Shown in pieces: positions 35,889 to 45,543 of a DNA stretch of 64,000 nt. The translations under genes were made by a program, and so were the position numbers. Under the pieces are notes generated by a model, which did not search any database, was not told the origin of the DNA, and saw only the letters and a list, made by a program, of their open reading frames with translations. This DNA is from Cedecea neteri. Lineage in GTDB: Bacteria; Pseudomonadota; Gammaproteobacteria; Enterobacterales; Enterobacteriaceae. The stretch is taken from contig NZ_CP009451.1 of the NCBI RefSeq assembly GCF_000757825.1, forward strand, positions 4,278,001 through 4,342,000, read 5' to 3'. Within the stretch, counting starts at the first letter, position 1, and each line of letters starts with the position of its first letter.

Positions 35889-37141
35889 CAGGAGCTTGCT
35901 CCATTACGTTTGTGCCCGGACTTCGCCTGCGCTGCCGGTTTCACCTCGTCGGCAGCCGCGTTGTGTGGCTCCACCACTTCAACCTGCGCACCTTCGGTCA
36001 GGCGGTCGATGCCGTCGGTAACTACGCGATCGCCAGCGGAAACCCCGGCGGTAATGACCACTTTCTGGCTGTCCTGAATCCCCGGCGTAACCAGATGCTT
36101 GCTGACCTTATTCTCGGCGTTCAACACCCAGACGAAGTGGCCTTCGTTACCCATTTGCAGCGCGCCAGCAGGGATCACGACCGCATTTTGCTGCGTATCC
36201 ACCAGCATACGTGCGTTCACAAACTGATTCGGGAACAGGGCATCATCCTGATTATCAAAACGGGCTTTGAGCTTGATGGTGCCGGTGGTGGTATCGATTT
36301 GGTTATCAAGGCTAAGCAGTTTGCCGGCGCTAAGTTTTGTGGTGTTGGTGCGGTCCCAGGCTTCAACGCTCAGCGTTTCACCGGCCTTCTGCGCTTTAAT
36401 CACCGTGGCAATGTCGTTTTCCGGTAGGGTAAATACAAGGTCTATCGGGTGTGTTTGCGTCAGCACGACAATCCCGTTGGTGTCGCCGGTGGAAATCTGG
36501 TTCCCGATATCAACCTGCTTCAGGCCAACGCGACCGTCTATTGGCGCGGTAACGCGGCTCCAGTTTAGCTGCAACTGGGCGCTGGCAACGCTTGCTTCAT
36601 CGGCCTTAACCGTGCCAAGCGAGGATTCAACCAGCGACTGCTGAGTGTCCAGATCCTGGCGGGAAACCAGGTTAGTTTTCACCAACTGCTGATAACGGGC
36701 CAGGTCGCGACGAGCGTTAGCAAGCGTGGCCTGATCCTTAGCGAGCTGCCCCTGCGCCTGCGCCAGGGCAACTTTAAACTGGCTAGGGTCGATTTCAGCC
36801 AGCAGGTCACCGGCTTTTACCTGCTGACCTTCCTGGAAATGAATAGCAAGCAGCTGCCCGTCAACGCGGCTGCGCACGGTCACGGTATTGGCCGCGGTGA
36901 TGGTACCAAGGCCTGTTAAGTAATGCGGCACGGCTTCACTGGTTGCAGTTGCGGCCTGAACCGGGGCCAGCGCACCGCCTCGCATCCCGCGACGGCCACC
37001 CTGGGCTTGCGTCTGGCCAGCTTTCGCCTGTGGCTGGTTCTCCGGGGAGGAATTATGGCTTCGCCAGAACCAGGCGGCGGCAATTACCACCAGAATAAAT
37101 GCTGCAATCCACAACCAGCGAGAAGTCTGTGTGCCTTTCAT
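35888..37141 (-). CDS. mdtA: Periplasmic membrane-fusion protein MdtA
   Basis: 417-aa adaptor that links MdtBC to TolC. An N-terminal membrane anchor (about residues 9-26, [18 protein letters not shown]) precedes a lipoyl/barrel-sandwich half ([18 protein letters not shown]), the alpha-helical hairpin (residues about 130-200), the second lipoyl half ([15 protein letters not shown]) and the beta-barrel and membrane-proximal domains. First gene of mdtABCD-baeSR; a candidate BaeR box lies 65-81 nt upstream. E. coli MdtA has 415 aa. Confidence 0.95.
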   Translation of the reverse strand: MKGTQTSRWLWIAAFILVVIAAAWFWRSHNSSPENQPQAKAGQTQAQGGRRGMRGGALAPVQAATATSEAVPHYLTGLGTITAANTVTVRSRVDGQLLAIHFQEGQQVKAGDLLAEIDPSQFKVALAQAQGQLAKDQATLANARRDLARYQQLVKTNLVSRQDLDTQQSLVESSLGTVKADEASVASAQLQLNWSRVTAPIDGRVGLKQVDIGNQISTGDTNGIVVLTQTHPIDLVFTLPENDIATVIKAQKAGETLSVEAWDRTNTTKLSAGKLLSLDNQIDTTTGTIKLKARFDNQDDALFPNQFVNARMLVDTQQNAVVIPAGALQMGNEGHFVWVLNAENKVSKHLVTPGIQDSQKVVITAGVSAGDRVVTDGIDRLTEGAQVEVVEPHNAAADEVKPAAQAKSGHKRNGASS

Positions 37142-37205
37142 AAATGACGTGTTCTCTTCCTGAAACGATTAGGCTTAATGTTACTAGTTTAGTAATCAAT
37201 AGCCC

Positions 37206-37222
37206 CGTAATGATGGAGGAAA
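37206..37222 (-). promoter_or_regulatory. Candidate BaeR box upstream of mdtA
   Basis: Read on the minus strand TTTCCTCCATCATTACG resembles the BaeR consensus TTTTCTCCATNATTGGC at 13 of 17 positions. It is placed 65 nt before the mdtA start. Confidence 0.5.
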
Positions 37223-37360
37223 TATGAAGTACTGTCAGATTAGCAACATATCGCGGGTAAGTGCTGTTTTCGTGGGCAAATAAATTCGTTCACCTCGATA
37301 CTTTTTCCGAGGTGTTGCGCATAGTCTTGCGTAAAAGATAGCCGCCTCACGAAATGAAAA

Positions 37361-37402
37361 ATAAACTGTGGTTTATGTATTAAGTATAATCTATAGTTTA
37401 TG
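37361..37402 (+). promoter_or_regulatory. Toxin-antitoxin promoter and operator
   Basis: A perfect -10 TATAAT (37385-37390) lies just after the inverted repeat ATAAAC-TGTG-GTTTAT (37361-37376), which covers the -35 region. A third half-site GTTTATG at 37396-37402 overlaps the transcription start. The layout is that of an autorepressed TA operon. Confidence 0.6.
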
Positions 37403-37411
37403 AGGTGAGTG

Positions 37412-37765
37412 ATGACATGGACCGTAATTTTTACCGACTATTTCTATTTTTGGTATCAGGCGCAGCCTTTGGATCTCCGCAAACGGCTCGCGGCAGCCTT
37501 CGGAAATCTTGAGTTCTGGGGGCCTGAGTTGAGCCGTCCGCAGGCTGATACAGTAAAAGGCTCCCGCTATCCCAATATGAAGGAGCTGCGCCTGCTGTGG
37601 CGGGGGAAGCCGTATCGAATATTTTTTGCTTTTGATCCAAGGCGCAGGGCCGTTGTGCTGTGCGGTGGAGATAAATCAGGTAACAAACGGTTTTATGAGA
37701 CTTTGATAAAAGTGGCTGATACGCAGTTGGCGCACCACCTGGCAGAACTGGAGAGTGAATATTAA
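37412..37765 (+). CDS. HigB/RelE-like type II toxin (Gp49 family)
   Basis: 117-aa basic protein of the phage-derived Gp49-like/HigB group in the RelE superfamily, expected to cleave mRNA at the ribosome. The family core is visible: RLAAAFGNLEFWGPELSRP, then KELRLLWRGKPYRIFFAFDPRRRAVVLCGGDKSG region, with the conserved basic and aromatic residues, and a C-terminal helix. The ATG at 37412 is preferred over a GTG one codon earlier; GAGGT lies 5-6 nt upstream. The gene precedes and overlaps the antitoxin by 11 nt, the reversed order typical of higBA. It occupies the place where K-12 has yegI-pphC-yegL. Confidence 0.82.
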   Translation: MTWTVIFTDYFYFWYQAQPLDLRKRLAAAFGNLEFWGPELSRPQADTVKGSRYPNMKELRLLWRGKPYRIFFAFDPRRRAVVLCGGDKSGNKRFYETLIKVADTQLAHHLAELESEY

Positions 37766-38057
37766 AACCTTAACTGAAGTGATTGCCGGGTTCTCGCCGG
37801 AAGACCAGGCAGAGATCCGAAAAATGACCGAAGTCCTGATTCTGGAAACTGGCCTGCAGCTGGTGCGTGAAGAGCAGGGACTTTCTCAAAAGCAAGTGGC
37901 GCAAAAAATGGGAATTTCGCAGCCGGCGATAGCCGCCATCGAACAACGCGGTAACGATCTTAAGGTTCTTACCCTCAAGCGCTACGTTGAGGCCCTGGGC
38001 GGCAAACTTTCGCTGCATCTGGAATTTCCGGAAAAGGACAGGCGTTTTCAGATATAA
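37755..38057 (+). CDS. HigA-like XRE-family antitoxin
   Basis: 100-aa helix-turn-helix protein. The XRE fold runs LVREEQGLSQKQVAQKMGISQPAIAAIEQRG (about residues 35-65), with recognition helix QPAIAAIE, and a C-terminal LTLKRYVEALGGKLSLHLEF tail that fits antitoxins of Gp49-like toxins. Translation appears to start at GTG inside the toxin's last codons, with GGAG only one base before it, so it is probably coupled to toxin translation. It should neutralise the toxin and repress the promoter through the GTTTAT repeats. Confidence 0.82.
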   Translation: MNIKTLTEVIAGFSPEDQAEIRKMTEVLILETGLQLVREEQGLSQKQVAQKMGISQPAIAAIEQRGNDLKVLTLKRYVEALGGKLSLHLEFPEKDRRFQI

Positions 38058-38059
38058 AA

Positions 38060-38082
38060 AAACCGCAGGTTACCTGCGGTTT
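38060..38082. terminator. Bidirectional terminator between the antitoxin gene and yegD
   Basis: AAACCGCAG (38060-38068) and CTGCGGTTT (38074-38082) form the stem with A/T-rich flanks on both sides, serving the convergent antitoxin and yegD transcripts. Confidence 0.8.
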
Positions 38083-38108
38083 AGTTAATGAGTCGAGTTT
38101 TGAGATGA

Positions 38109-39461
38109 TTATCTGAACACGACGTCTGCCCAGCGGGCAAGCCCCTGGGTTACCGAGCCGAAGTCATCGCCTCCGGCAATCGGGATATTCGGCAACTGTT
38201 GGGCCAGAGCATGGCGCAGCAGCGGAGAACGTGCGCTGCCGCCGGTCAGGTAGATAACCTCGGGCCTGGCGTTGCTGTTTTCCATTGCCAGCGTGACCTG
38301 CTCCATGATGCGATGCAGCGGCTGGCTGATGGCGGTTTCCAGCGCCTGCTGGCTGATGTCGCAGCCCACTTCATGGGCAATAAACGGCAGCATGGTGGCA
38401 ACCTGTTGGCTATTGGACAGCGCAATTTTGCTCTCTTCTGCCGCACGGACGAGACGATAGCTCAGGCGCTGACGCCAGACTTTTTGCAGGTAAGCCACTT
38501 TTTCCGGCTCACGCGCGTCGCGCACAAGCTCGTTAAGGGAGCGCCCGTTAGCCGTGCTGTAGAAGTCGTTCTGCGCCGGAACATCGTTAATCGCCACCGC
38601 GTTCCACCAGGGCAATACCGGCAGCGCGATGCCTTTCTCCGTCTGGCCGCCCATACCGAGCAGCGGCGCCAGCTGTTTGAAGGCCAGCATAATATCCAGG
38701 TCGTTACCGCCCACGCGGCAGCCGCTGTGGCCGAGCAGGCTTTGCTCCCGGTCACGGCGCTGGTGCCATTCTGGCCCCATCAGCAGCACCGAGCAGTCGG
38801 TGGTGCCGCCGCCGATATCGACTACCAGCACCTGTTTTTCTTCCTGCAGCGTGGCTTCAAAATCAAGCCCTGCGGCAACAGGTTCAAACTGGAACACAAC
38901 GTCGCGGAAGCCAGCGCGGTGCGCGGCGCGCTCCAGAATACCCTGAGCCTGCTGGTTGGCCTCTTCGCCGCCGAGCCCCTGGAAGTTAATCGGCCGGCCA
39001 ATCACCGCCTGATCGATAGTCCCGTTAAGCTGGCTTTCTGCCTGCTTGCGAATGTGCAGCATCATGGCGCAGACCAGGTCTTCAAACAGCGCGACCTGCT
39101 GCGGCTTCAGGCCGGTGGCGCCCAGGAAGGACTTCGGCGATTTAACGAAGTAAACCTCTTCCGGATCTTCCATGTACTGGCTAAGCGAATTCAGACCGAA
39201 CTTCACGCTGCCGGGCAGCACGTCGATATCTTCTTCACGGTTATAGCTCACCGCCCGGCGCAGCAGCGCCTGGGTCTCGCTTCCCGTAGCCGGGACTTCA
39301 TGGTGGCGGAAAAGCCACTCGCTCACCGCCTCACGCGTAGGCGCGCAAAGCATAGAAGGCAGCAGCGATGAACCGTTTTCCATCTCTAACAACTGTGGCT
39401 TACCGTCGCGCATAATGGCGACAGAACAGTTCGCCGTCCCGTAGTCAAAACCGATTTTCAT
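38109..39461 (-). CDS. yegD: Hsp70-family chaperone-like protein YegD
   Basis: 450-aa actin-like ATPase of the Hsp70 superfamily without the peptide-binding C-terminal domain. The phosphate-1 motif is at the start (GFDYGTANCSVAIM), the phosphate-2 motif is VLVVDIGGGTTDCSVLL, and the adenosine motif is VIYLTGGSARSPLL. E. coli YegD has the same length. Its substrate and partners are not known. It is a single gene with its own terminator; the start ATG at 39459-39461 is preceded by TTAAAGAAA on the minus strand, a weak ribosome-binding site. Confidence 0.93.
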   Translation of the reverse strand: MKIGFDYGTANCSVAIMRDGKPQLLEMENGSSLLPSMLCAPTREAVSEWLFRHHEVPATGSETQALLRRAVSYNREEDIDVLPGSVKFGLNSLSQYMEDPEEVYFVKSPKSFLGATGLKPQQVALFEDLVCAMMLHIRKQAESQLNGTIDQAVIGRPINFQGLGGEEANQQAQGILERAAHRAGFRDVVFQFEPVAAGLDFEATLQEEKQVLVVDIGGGTTDCSVLLMGPEWHQRRDREQSLLGHSGCRVGGNDLDIMLAFKQLAPLLGMGGQTEKGIALPVLPWWNAVAINDVPAQNDFYSTANGRSLNELVRDAREPEKVAYLQKVWRQRLSYRLVRAAEESKIALSNSQQVATMLPFIAHEVGCDISQQALETAISQPLHRIMEQVTLAMENSNARPEVIYLTGGSARSPLLRHALAQQLPNIPIAGGDDFGSVTQGLARWADVVFR

Positions 39462-39622
39462 TTTCTTTAATTATCCCCATGCCAGTGAGAAGGGGGGCGA
39501 CTTTAGCCCAATGACGAGCCGCGGGCAACTGAATATCAAAGCAAGGCAGAAATCTGTATTTAGCGGTATGCTAGATGTGCAGCGTTGTTCGCCTAATGCC
39601 CTCATTCTCTTCAGGATTATTT

Positions 39623-40468
39623 ATGTACACCCTTAGCTATCAACCTCCTTATGACTGGCCCTGGATCCTCGGTTTTTTACAGGGACGTGCCGTAGAGGGC
39701 GTGGAAATTGTCACCGGGAATTGCTATCAGCGCAGCTTCGCGCTGGGTGAGCATGCCGGGCTGGTTACGCTTGAGCCAGATGAAGAAAACCTTTGCCTCA
39801 ACGTGACGCTGAGCGACGGGCTGCTGCCTGTGGCAGAGGCGGTTTTGCAGCGCGTGAGAAATTTACTGGACCTGGACAGAGATCCGCAGCAGGTTCTGAG
39901 CAGCCTCGGGGAGCTGGCGGCTGCGCGTCCGGGCTTGCGCCTGCCGGGATGTATGGATCCCTTTGAGCAGGCTATCCGGGCGATCCTCGGGCAACTGGTG
40001 AGCGTGGCGATGGCGGCAAAGCTTACGGGCAAAGTGGCCAGAGCCTACGGCACGAAGCTTGAGGGGCAGGACGGCTGGTATCTGTTCCCGGATGCCGGGG
40101 CGTTGGCGAACGGAGATATTCAACGGCTGAAGTCTCTGGGGATGTCGCTCAAACGGGCAGAGGCCATCGTGCATCTGGCTGGAGAGGTGATGAAGGGACA
40201 GTTCCCGCTGCTGTTACCGGATGACGTGGAGCAGGGGGTGAAAACCTTGATTACGCTACCGGGAATCGGGCGCTGGACGGCGAACTACTTCGCCCTGCGC
40301 GGCTGGCAGGCCAGCGATGTTTTCCTGCCTGATGACTACCTGATTAAACGGCGCTTTCCCGATATGACCCCCGCACAAATCCGCCGTTATGCCGAACGCT
40401 GGCAGCCGTGGCGCTCTTATGCGCTGCTGCATATCTGGTACAGTGACGGCTGGACTCCGGTCAGTTAA
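39623..40468 (+). CDS. alkA: DNA-3-methyladenine glycosylase II AlkA
   Basis: 281-aa base-excision repair glycosylase that removes 3-methyladenine and other alkylated bases. The N-terminal mixed domain (MYTLSYQPPYDWPW) is followed by the helix-hairpin-helix segment TLPGIGRWTANYFALRGWQ and the catalytic Asp in VFLPDDYLIK (Asp237/Asp238). The ATG at 39623, with AGGA 6 nt upstream, matches the E. coli start (282 aa); the frame opens 16 codons further up. In E. coli it is induced by Ada; no Ada box was confirmed here. Its last 8 nt overlap the convergent dgcE. Confidence 0.95.
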   Translation: MYTLSYQPPYDWPWILGFLQGRAVEGVEIVTGNCYQRSFALGEHAGLVTLEPDEENLCLNVTLSDGLLPVAEAVLQRVRNLLDLDRDPQQVLSSLGELAAARPGLRLPGCMDPFEQAIRAILGQLVSVAMAAKLTGKVARAYGTKLEGQDGWYLFPDAGALANGDIQRLKSLGMSLKRAEAIVHLAGEVMKGQFPLLLPDDVEQGVKTLITLPGIGRWTANYFALRGWQASDVFLPDDYLIKRRFPDMTPAQIRRYAERWQPWRSYALLHIWYSDGWTPVS

Positions 40469-43400
40469 TCCCGAAATAGCTGTTGTTCAGCAGCAGCTCC
40501 AGCGGCTGCGGCTGGACGATAGTTTCACCATAGATAAGATCCAGCCCGATGCCCGACAGCGTATCCATGACCAGCGGCATATCTGCCGGGCCAGCGATGG
40601 TTTGCAGCGCCATACGCTGGGCGTGACCGTGAACAATTGTCACCATCATTTCGTCCATCAGATTGCAGTGCACGTTGAGGATCAGATCAGGGTCCAGCAT
40701 CACGTAGTCAAACAGATGGTGGCTCAGGGTGTTAAACAGTTCCAGATCGCGCCCCACGTGGCTCAGCACCATGCGGCAACCGGCTTTACGCAGCCGCTTC
40801 AGGTTGGCATAGACACGCTGTGGTTCAGTCAGCAGGTCGCTGCTTTGAATGGTCAGATGCAGCAGGCGAGGCGGCATTCTGCTGGTGGAAAGCTGGTCTA
40901 GCAGCTCATTAACAAAAGTATCGCTGACCAGCCCGGCGCCGGACACCGGCAGCGCCACGCCAAAGCCTTTCCTCGCCACTTGCCCGGCAAATTTATCAAA
41001 GAACTCGCTAAATACGCGGCGATCCAGCGCGTGGTGCAGCGACGGGTCGGCCAGGCCTGCACGGAACGCCGGTTCGTTGATGACGTCACCTTCGCTGCCC
41101 CAGAAGCGCAGGGTGAGCAGATAGAAACAGGTGGACTCAGGGATACGCGGCGGCGCAATGGCCATCGCTATCATCAGGATCGGGTTGTCTTTGATAACCT
41201 GCCACTGCTCGTCGAGCGGCATGGTATCGCGCCCTTGTTCCATATAATGGCGGTGCGGTTCATACACGGTGACCTGGCCGCGGCCGTTATTTTTAGAGGC
41301 GTAGCAGGCAATATCGGCCTGTGAGAGCACTTCAGAGGCAATGGCATTATCGCCGTCAATATGCGTGATCCCCGCGCTCGCGCCGATGCGGTGCAGGCGG
41401 CCGTCCCACATGAAGTGATAGTCGTTGATGCTGCGAATGATTCGCTCAGAGATATAGCGCGCGTTTTCGGTGGAGCAATCCGGCAGCAGCAGGCCAAACT
41501 CGTCCCCGCCGAGGCGGGCAAGGAAATCACCGGTTCGCAGCATGCTCAGCATCATGGCCGCCAGCTCCCGCAGCAGAGCATCGCCTGCGGCATGGCCAGC
41601 AGAGTCATTCACGGCCTTAAAACGATCGAGATCGATAAACACTAGCGCGTGATGCTGACGGTGCTCAATCGCGCCCTGCAGCAGACGCTTAAGGTGATTT
41701 TCAAAGCTTACCCGGTTCGCCAGATGCGTCAGGCTATCGTGCGAGGCGCTGTAGCTCAGCTGCTTGAGCATTTTCCGCGATTCAGTTACGTCCTGAATAA
41801 CCAGCACCGAGCCAATACTCTGGCCGTCGAGCGTGGTGAGCGGCGTAATGGTGTAATGGATGTCGTAGCTGCCGCCGTTGCGGCAGTGCAGTACAACATC
41901 TTGCTCAATGGCGCTGCGGGAGAAATCGCCGCTGTGAATGTTTTCCATTACCGGGCCGTTATCGCCGAAAGTAATGCGCAGAATCGACAGGATGTGCTGC
42001 CCAATGGCCGCCTCCTGCGCCCAGCCGCTAAGTTTCTCGGCAATCGGGTTCATAAAGCTGACGTTCATGTCGACATCGGTACAGATAACCGCTTCACCGA
42101 TAGAGTCCAGCGTGATGTGCAGCCGCTCTTTCTCCTGGTACAGCGCTTCGTTTAGCTGCTTGACCTCGGTCATGTCCATATTAATGCCGAGCAGCCTTTC
42201 CACGTCGCCGTTCTTATTCAGCACGCGGTTGGCCAGGGAGCGAATATGGCGTATGCCGTCCTTAACGTGGATACGGAATTCAAGCTTGAAGGGGAGGCGA
42301 TTTTTTAACGACTCGCGAATGACCGCTTCCGAGTGCGCCAGATCTTCTTTCAGCAGCCTGTCCAGCCACAGCTGGTAGGTGGGTTTGGTGTGCGGCGGAA
42401 CGTCATAAAGCTCGAACATTCGCTTATCCCAGCTAATGACATCGTTGGTCAGATCCCACTCCCAGATACCGATGCCGCCGGCCTCATTGGCAAGCGTAAT
42501 GCGTTCCATCAGCCGCTTGTTAATCCACTCGGTGTGCTTCAGGTCGTTAATGTCTTCAATCTGGGCGATGTAATAGAGCGGGCTACCGTCCGTATGGCGC
42601 ACGACGGAAACGGTGAGCATGGCCCACACGACATTCCCCGCGCTGGTGTAGTAGCGCTTTTCCATCGAATAGCTATTAATGCGGCCTGATGCCAGCTTGC
42701 TCAGGTGCTGGAGATCAAGGTTTAAATCCTCGGGCCAGGTGATTTGCTGGAAGGTGAGGTTGCGCAACTCTTCGCCGGAATAGCCCAGGAATTTACACAG
42801 GGACTTATTCACCTGCAGCCAGTTGCCTTCGGTTGACACCAGCGCCATCCCGATAGCCGAGTATTCCATGGCGTTACGAAAACGCGTTTCGCTCTCGGTG
42901 ATGTGCTTGCGCTCTTTACGAGAGGAGTACATGACCATCGTAATCACGTTGGCCGGCAGCAGAATCAGCAGGAACGGCAGCCACGGCGCATATTCCAGCA
43001 CGCGCGGGTGCGGGGTCACCATCGGGAACTTACCGATGGCTATCATCGCGGACACCATCATTAGCGTGGCCAGGAAGATAATAAAGGCTTCCAGGCGCGG
43101 CAGCCTGATGGCGCTCCACATCAGAATGACGATGATAAAGGTGAACGGCCACGGCAGATAAATTAATGAGAAATAGCTTAGCGCCAGGGTTACGGCAAAC
43201 GTGGCGATGGTTTCAAACAGCAGGGACGCTTTACGGTGGCGCAGCAAATAATAAGGCTTGAACAACAGCCCTGCCGGCATCAGCGCCAGCGCACCGATGG
43301 ACTCCGAGAGCATCCATATTAAGAAGGTTTTCAGCGCCGACGCGTCAACCGGTACCGGCAACATCGTGACCAGCAGGCCGCCGGCAAGTGGCGGGACGAT

Positions 43401-43793
43401 TGCGCTGCAAATAGCCAGCTTTGCCCAGTTATTGAGGTTTTGTAAGGGGTTCTTTCGCGGTAAAAAACGGCGTAAAAGCACCGCGCCCAGCAGCGCTTCA
43501 ACCAGGTTTATCGCAGTTAGCGTGACGTTCAGCCAGTTAAAGGGGAAAAGGGCGGAACTTGCCGCAATGCTGCCCAGCGCACAGGCTGCGGCAATTAACG
43601 GCCATTGGCGAATGGGAGTACGGAAAAACGCCGCCATGATTAACGCGGTGGTAAACCAGATAGGCACCAAATCGGTACCCTTTAGCGTCAACTCCATGGA
43701 ATAGAGGGTAAAAATAAAGCTGAGTAACCCTAAGCCCACCAGCAGTATCAGCGAATGGAAGGCGGTTTCTGTTTGTCTGTTTTTTATAATCAT
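40461..43793 (-). CDS. dgcE: Diguanylate cyclase DgcE (YegE)
   Basis: 1110-aa inner-membrane signalling protein. Order of domains: MASE1 sensor of about eight transmembrane helices (residues 10-300), three PAS/PAC domains (about 300-680), a GGDEF domain with an intact signature (FLARLGGDEFGLLLPDC), and a C-terminal degenerate EAL domain lacking the ExLxR catalytic motif. It makes cyclic di-GMP; in E. coli it triggers curli through DgcM/PdeR/MlrA. E. coli DgcE has 1105 aa. It is monocistronic, and converges with alkA with an 8-nt overlap. Confidence 0.94.
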   Translation of the reverse strand: MIIKNRQTETAFHSLILLVGLGLLSFIFTLYSMELTLKGTDLVPIWFTTALIMAAFFRTPIRQWPLIAAACALGSIAASSALFPFNWLNVTLTAINLVEALLGAVLLRRFLPRKNPLQNLNNWAKLAICSAIVPPLAGGLLVTMLPVPVDASALKTFLIWMLSESIGALALMPAGLLFKPYYLLRHRKASLLFETIATFAVTLALSYFSLIYLPWPFTFIIVILMWSAIRLPRLEAFIIFLATLMMVSAMIAIGKFPMVTPHPRVLEYAPWLPFLLILLPANVITMVMYSSRKERKHITESETRFRNAMEYSAIGMALVSTEGNWLQVNKSLCKFLGYSGEELRNLTFQQITWPEDLNLDLQHLSKLASGRINSYSMEKRYYTSAGNVVWAMLTVSVVRHTDGSPLYYIAQIEDINDLKHTEWINKRLMERITLANEAGGIGIWEWDLTNDVISWDKRMFELYDVPPHTKPTYQLWLDRLLKEDLAHSEAVIRESLKNRLPFKLEFRIHVKDGIRHIRSLANRVLNKNGDVERLLGINMDMTEVKQLNEALYQEKERLHITLDSIGEAVICTDVDMNVSFMNPIAEKLSGWAQEAAIGQHILSILRITFGDNGPVMENIHSGDFSRSAIEQDVVLHCRNGGSYDIHYTITPLTTLDGQSIGSVLVIQDVTESRKMLKQLSYSASHDSLTHLANRVSFENHLKRLLQGAIEHRQHHALVFIDLDRFKAVNDSAGHAAGDALLRELAAMMLSMLRTGDFLARLGGDEFGLLLPDCSTENARYISERIIRSINDYHFMWDGRLHRIGASAGITHIDGDNAIASEVLSQADIACYASKNNGRGQVTVYEPHRHYMEQGRDTMPLDEQWQVIKDNPILMIAMAIAPPRIPESTCFYLLTLRFWGSEGDVINEPAFRAGLADPSLHHALDRRVFSEFFDKFAGQVARKGFGVALPVSGAGLVSDTFVNELLDQLSTSRMPPRLLHLTIQSSDLLTEPQRVYANLKRLRKAGCRMVLSHVGRDLELFNTLSHHLFDYVMLDPDLILNVHCNLMDEMMVTIVHGHAQRMALQTIAGPADMPLVMDTLSGIGLDLIYGETIVQPQPLELLLNNSYFGIN

Positions 43794-44149
43794 TACCGCA
43801 AATCCGCTTAGACACTGCCGCCAGGAGCAATGCCCGGATGCATATAAATAAAGAATCGGTTTATGCTAGTACAAACAATTTACAATTCCTATGCTCGCTT
43901 GTCAGAATTTACCTACAGAGCGTCAGAAATTGCGTAGTCAAATCACGTAATTAAATAATTCCACTTTAACGGGGCTTCAGGGGATAACGCTCGGTCATGC
44001 CGTTGCCACTTTATCACGCACCCGCAGCGCAATTTCGCGATTGCAGCGGGTAAGAGGCTGGAATCAAACGGCGGTTGTCCCTATAATTGCGGCGTTTGAC
44101 GCCTCCGCGTCGTCCTTCCAACACTTTTCGTATTCAGGCCGTAAATAAT
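43794..44149. other. Divergent dgcE/udk intergenic region
   Basis: No gene is seen in these 356 bp. A good -10 TATAAT at 44082-44087 should serve udk. A hairpin made of CCCGC/GCGGG and GCAAT/ATTGC (44021-44050) lies between the two promoters. The dgcE side is AT-rich (43850-43960), as expected for its promoter. Confidence 0.5.
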
Positions 44150-44791
44150 ATGACCGATCAGTCTCATCAATGCGTCATCATCGGGATAGCCGGCGCATCG
44201 GCTTCAGGGAAAAGCCTCATTGCCAGCACGTTGTATCGTGAACTGCGCGAGCAAGTCGGCGATGAACACATTGGTGTCATTCCAGAAGACAGTTATTACA
44301 AAGATCAAAGCCATCTGTCGATGGAAGAGCGTGTAAAAACCAACTACGATCACCCGAGCGCAATGGATCACAACCTGCTTTTCCAGCATCTACAAACGCT
44401 GAAATCAGGTAACGCTATTGAGCTGCCGGTGTACAGCTACGTTGAGCATACCCGTACCGGCCAGACGGTTCATCTGGTGCCGAAGAAAGTTATCATTCTG
44501 GAAGGCATTCTGCTGCTGACCGATGCGCGCCTGCGCCAGGAAATGAACTTTTCTATCTTCGTTGATACGCCGCTGGACATCTGCCTGATGCGCCGCATGA
44601 AGCGCGACGTTAACGAGCGCGGGCGTTCAATGGATTCCGTGATGGCACAGTACCAGAAAACGGTACGCCCGATGTTCCTGCAGTTTATTGAACCTTCCAA
44701 GCAGTATGCCGACATTATCGTGCCGCGCGGCGGGAAAAACCGCATTGCCATCGATATCCTGAAAGCCAAAATCAGCCAGTTCTTTGAATAA
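44150..44791 (+). CDS. udk: Uridine/cytidine kinase Udk
   Basis: 213-aa cytosolic kinase of pyrimidine salvage, using GTP to phosphorylate uridine and cytidine. The P-loop is [15 protein letters not shown] at residues about 12-26, then [16 protein letters not shown] (substrate and base contacts), [12 protein letters not shown] and [12 protein letters not shown] (lid). The ATG at 44150 gives exactly the E. coli length; the frame is open for 21 codons upstream. A terminator follows the stop, and dcd starts after 124 nt. Confidence 0.95.
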   Translation: MTDQSHQCVIIGIAGASASGKSLIASTLYRELREQVGDEHIGVIPEDSYYKDQSHLSMEERVKTNYDHPSAMDHNLLFQHLQTLKSGNAIELPVYSYVEHTRTGQTVHLVPKKVIILEGILLLTDARLRQEMNFSIFVDTPLDICLMRRMKRDVNERGRSMDSVMAQYQKTVRPMFLQFIEPSKQYADIIVPRGGKNRIAIDILKAKISQFFE

Positions 44792-44799
44792 CACTCTTT

Positions 44800-44826
44800 G
44801 CGAGCGCGCGTAAGCCGCTCGCTTTT
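44800..44826 (+). terminator. Intrinsic terminator of udk
   Basis: GCGAGCG (44800-44806) pairs with CGCTCGC (44816-44822), followed by TTTT. Confidence 0.7.
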
Positions 44827-44915
44827 ACGTTGAATCCCTCATCCATTGCTCATTGGCTATCGTCGGCGCTCTGTGGCAGTGTGTGTAAAATTGAGATTGA
44901 TAAGGAGAATCTGCG

Positions 44916-45497
44916 ATGCGCCTTTGCGATCGTGATATCGAAGCCTGGCTGGATGACGGCCGTTTAGCGATTACCCCTCGCCCTCCGGTTGAACGCATCA
45001 ACGGCGCAACCGTAGACGTCCGCCTTGGCAATAAATTCCGCACCTTTAGCGGCCATACCGCGGCTTTTATCGATCTCAGCGGCCCTAAGGATGAAGTTTC
45101 CGAAGCGCTTGAACGCGTCATGAGCGACGAGATCGTGCTGGATGAAGGAGAAGCCTTCTTCTTACACCCGGGTGAGCTGGCGCTGGCGGTGACGCTGGAG
45201 TCCGTCACGCTGCCGGACGATCTGGTCGGCTGGCTCGATGGCCGTTCGTCGTTAGCCCGTCTTGGCCTGATGGTGCACGTGACCGCCCATCGAATCGATC
45301 CGGGCTGGCATGGCTGTATCGTCCTTGAGTTCTACAATTCAGGTAAGCTGCCGCTGGCGCTGCGTCCGGGCATGATGATTGGGGCGTTAAGCTTTGAGCC
45401 GCTTTCCGGGCCAGCCGCGCGGCCATATAACCGTCGGCAGGACGCAAAGTACCGCGATCAGCAGGGTGCGGTAGCAAGCCGTATCGATAAAGACTAA
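44916..45497 (+). CDS. dcd: dCTP deaminase Dcd
   Basis: 193-aa homotrimeric enzyme that deaminates dCTP to dUTP, the main source of dUMP for thymidylate synthesis. The conserved block [28 protein letters not shown] (given here as its key pieces [10 protein letters not shown] and [10 protein letters not shown]) holds the catalytic Arg, Ser and the Glu of the following VLEFYNSG. E. coli Dcd has 193 aa. AAGGAG lies 9 nt before the ATG. asmA follows after 46 nt, likely on the same transcript. Confidence 0.95.
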   Translation: MRLCDRDIEAWLDDGRLAITPRPPVERINGATVDVRLGNKFRTFSGHTAAFIDLSGPKDEVSEALERVMSDEIVLDEGEAFFLHPGELALAVTLESVTLPDDLVGWLDGRSSLARLGLMVHVTAHRIDPGWHGCIVLEFYNSGKLPLALRPGMMIGALSFEPLSGPAARPYNRRQDAKYRDQQGAVASRIDKD

Positions 45498-45543
45498 ATC
45501 GTTGTGCATTGCTCGCCCTGCGGCGAGCGACATGGAGAATGCT

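Noticed and set aside
38199..39371. 390-residue open frame opposite yegD
   Set aside because: Antisense shadow; YegD is complete and has all three Hsp70 nucleotide motifs.
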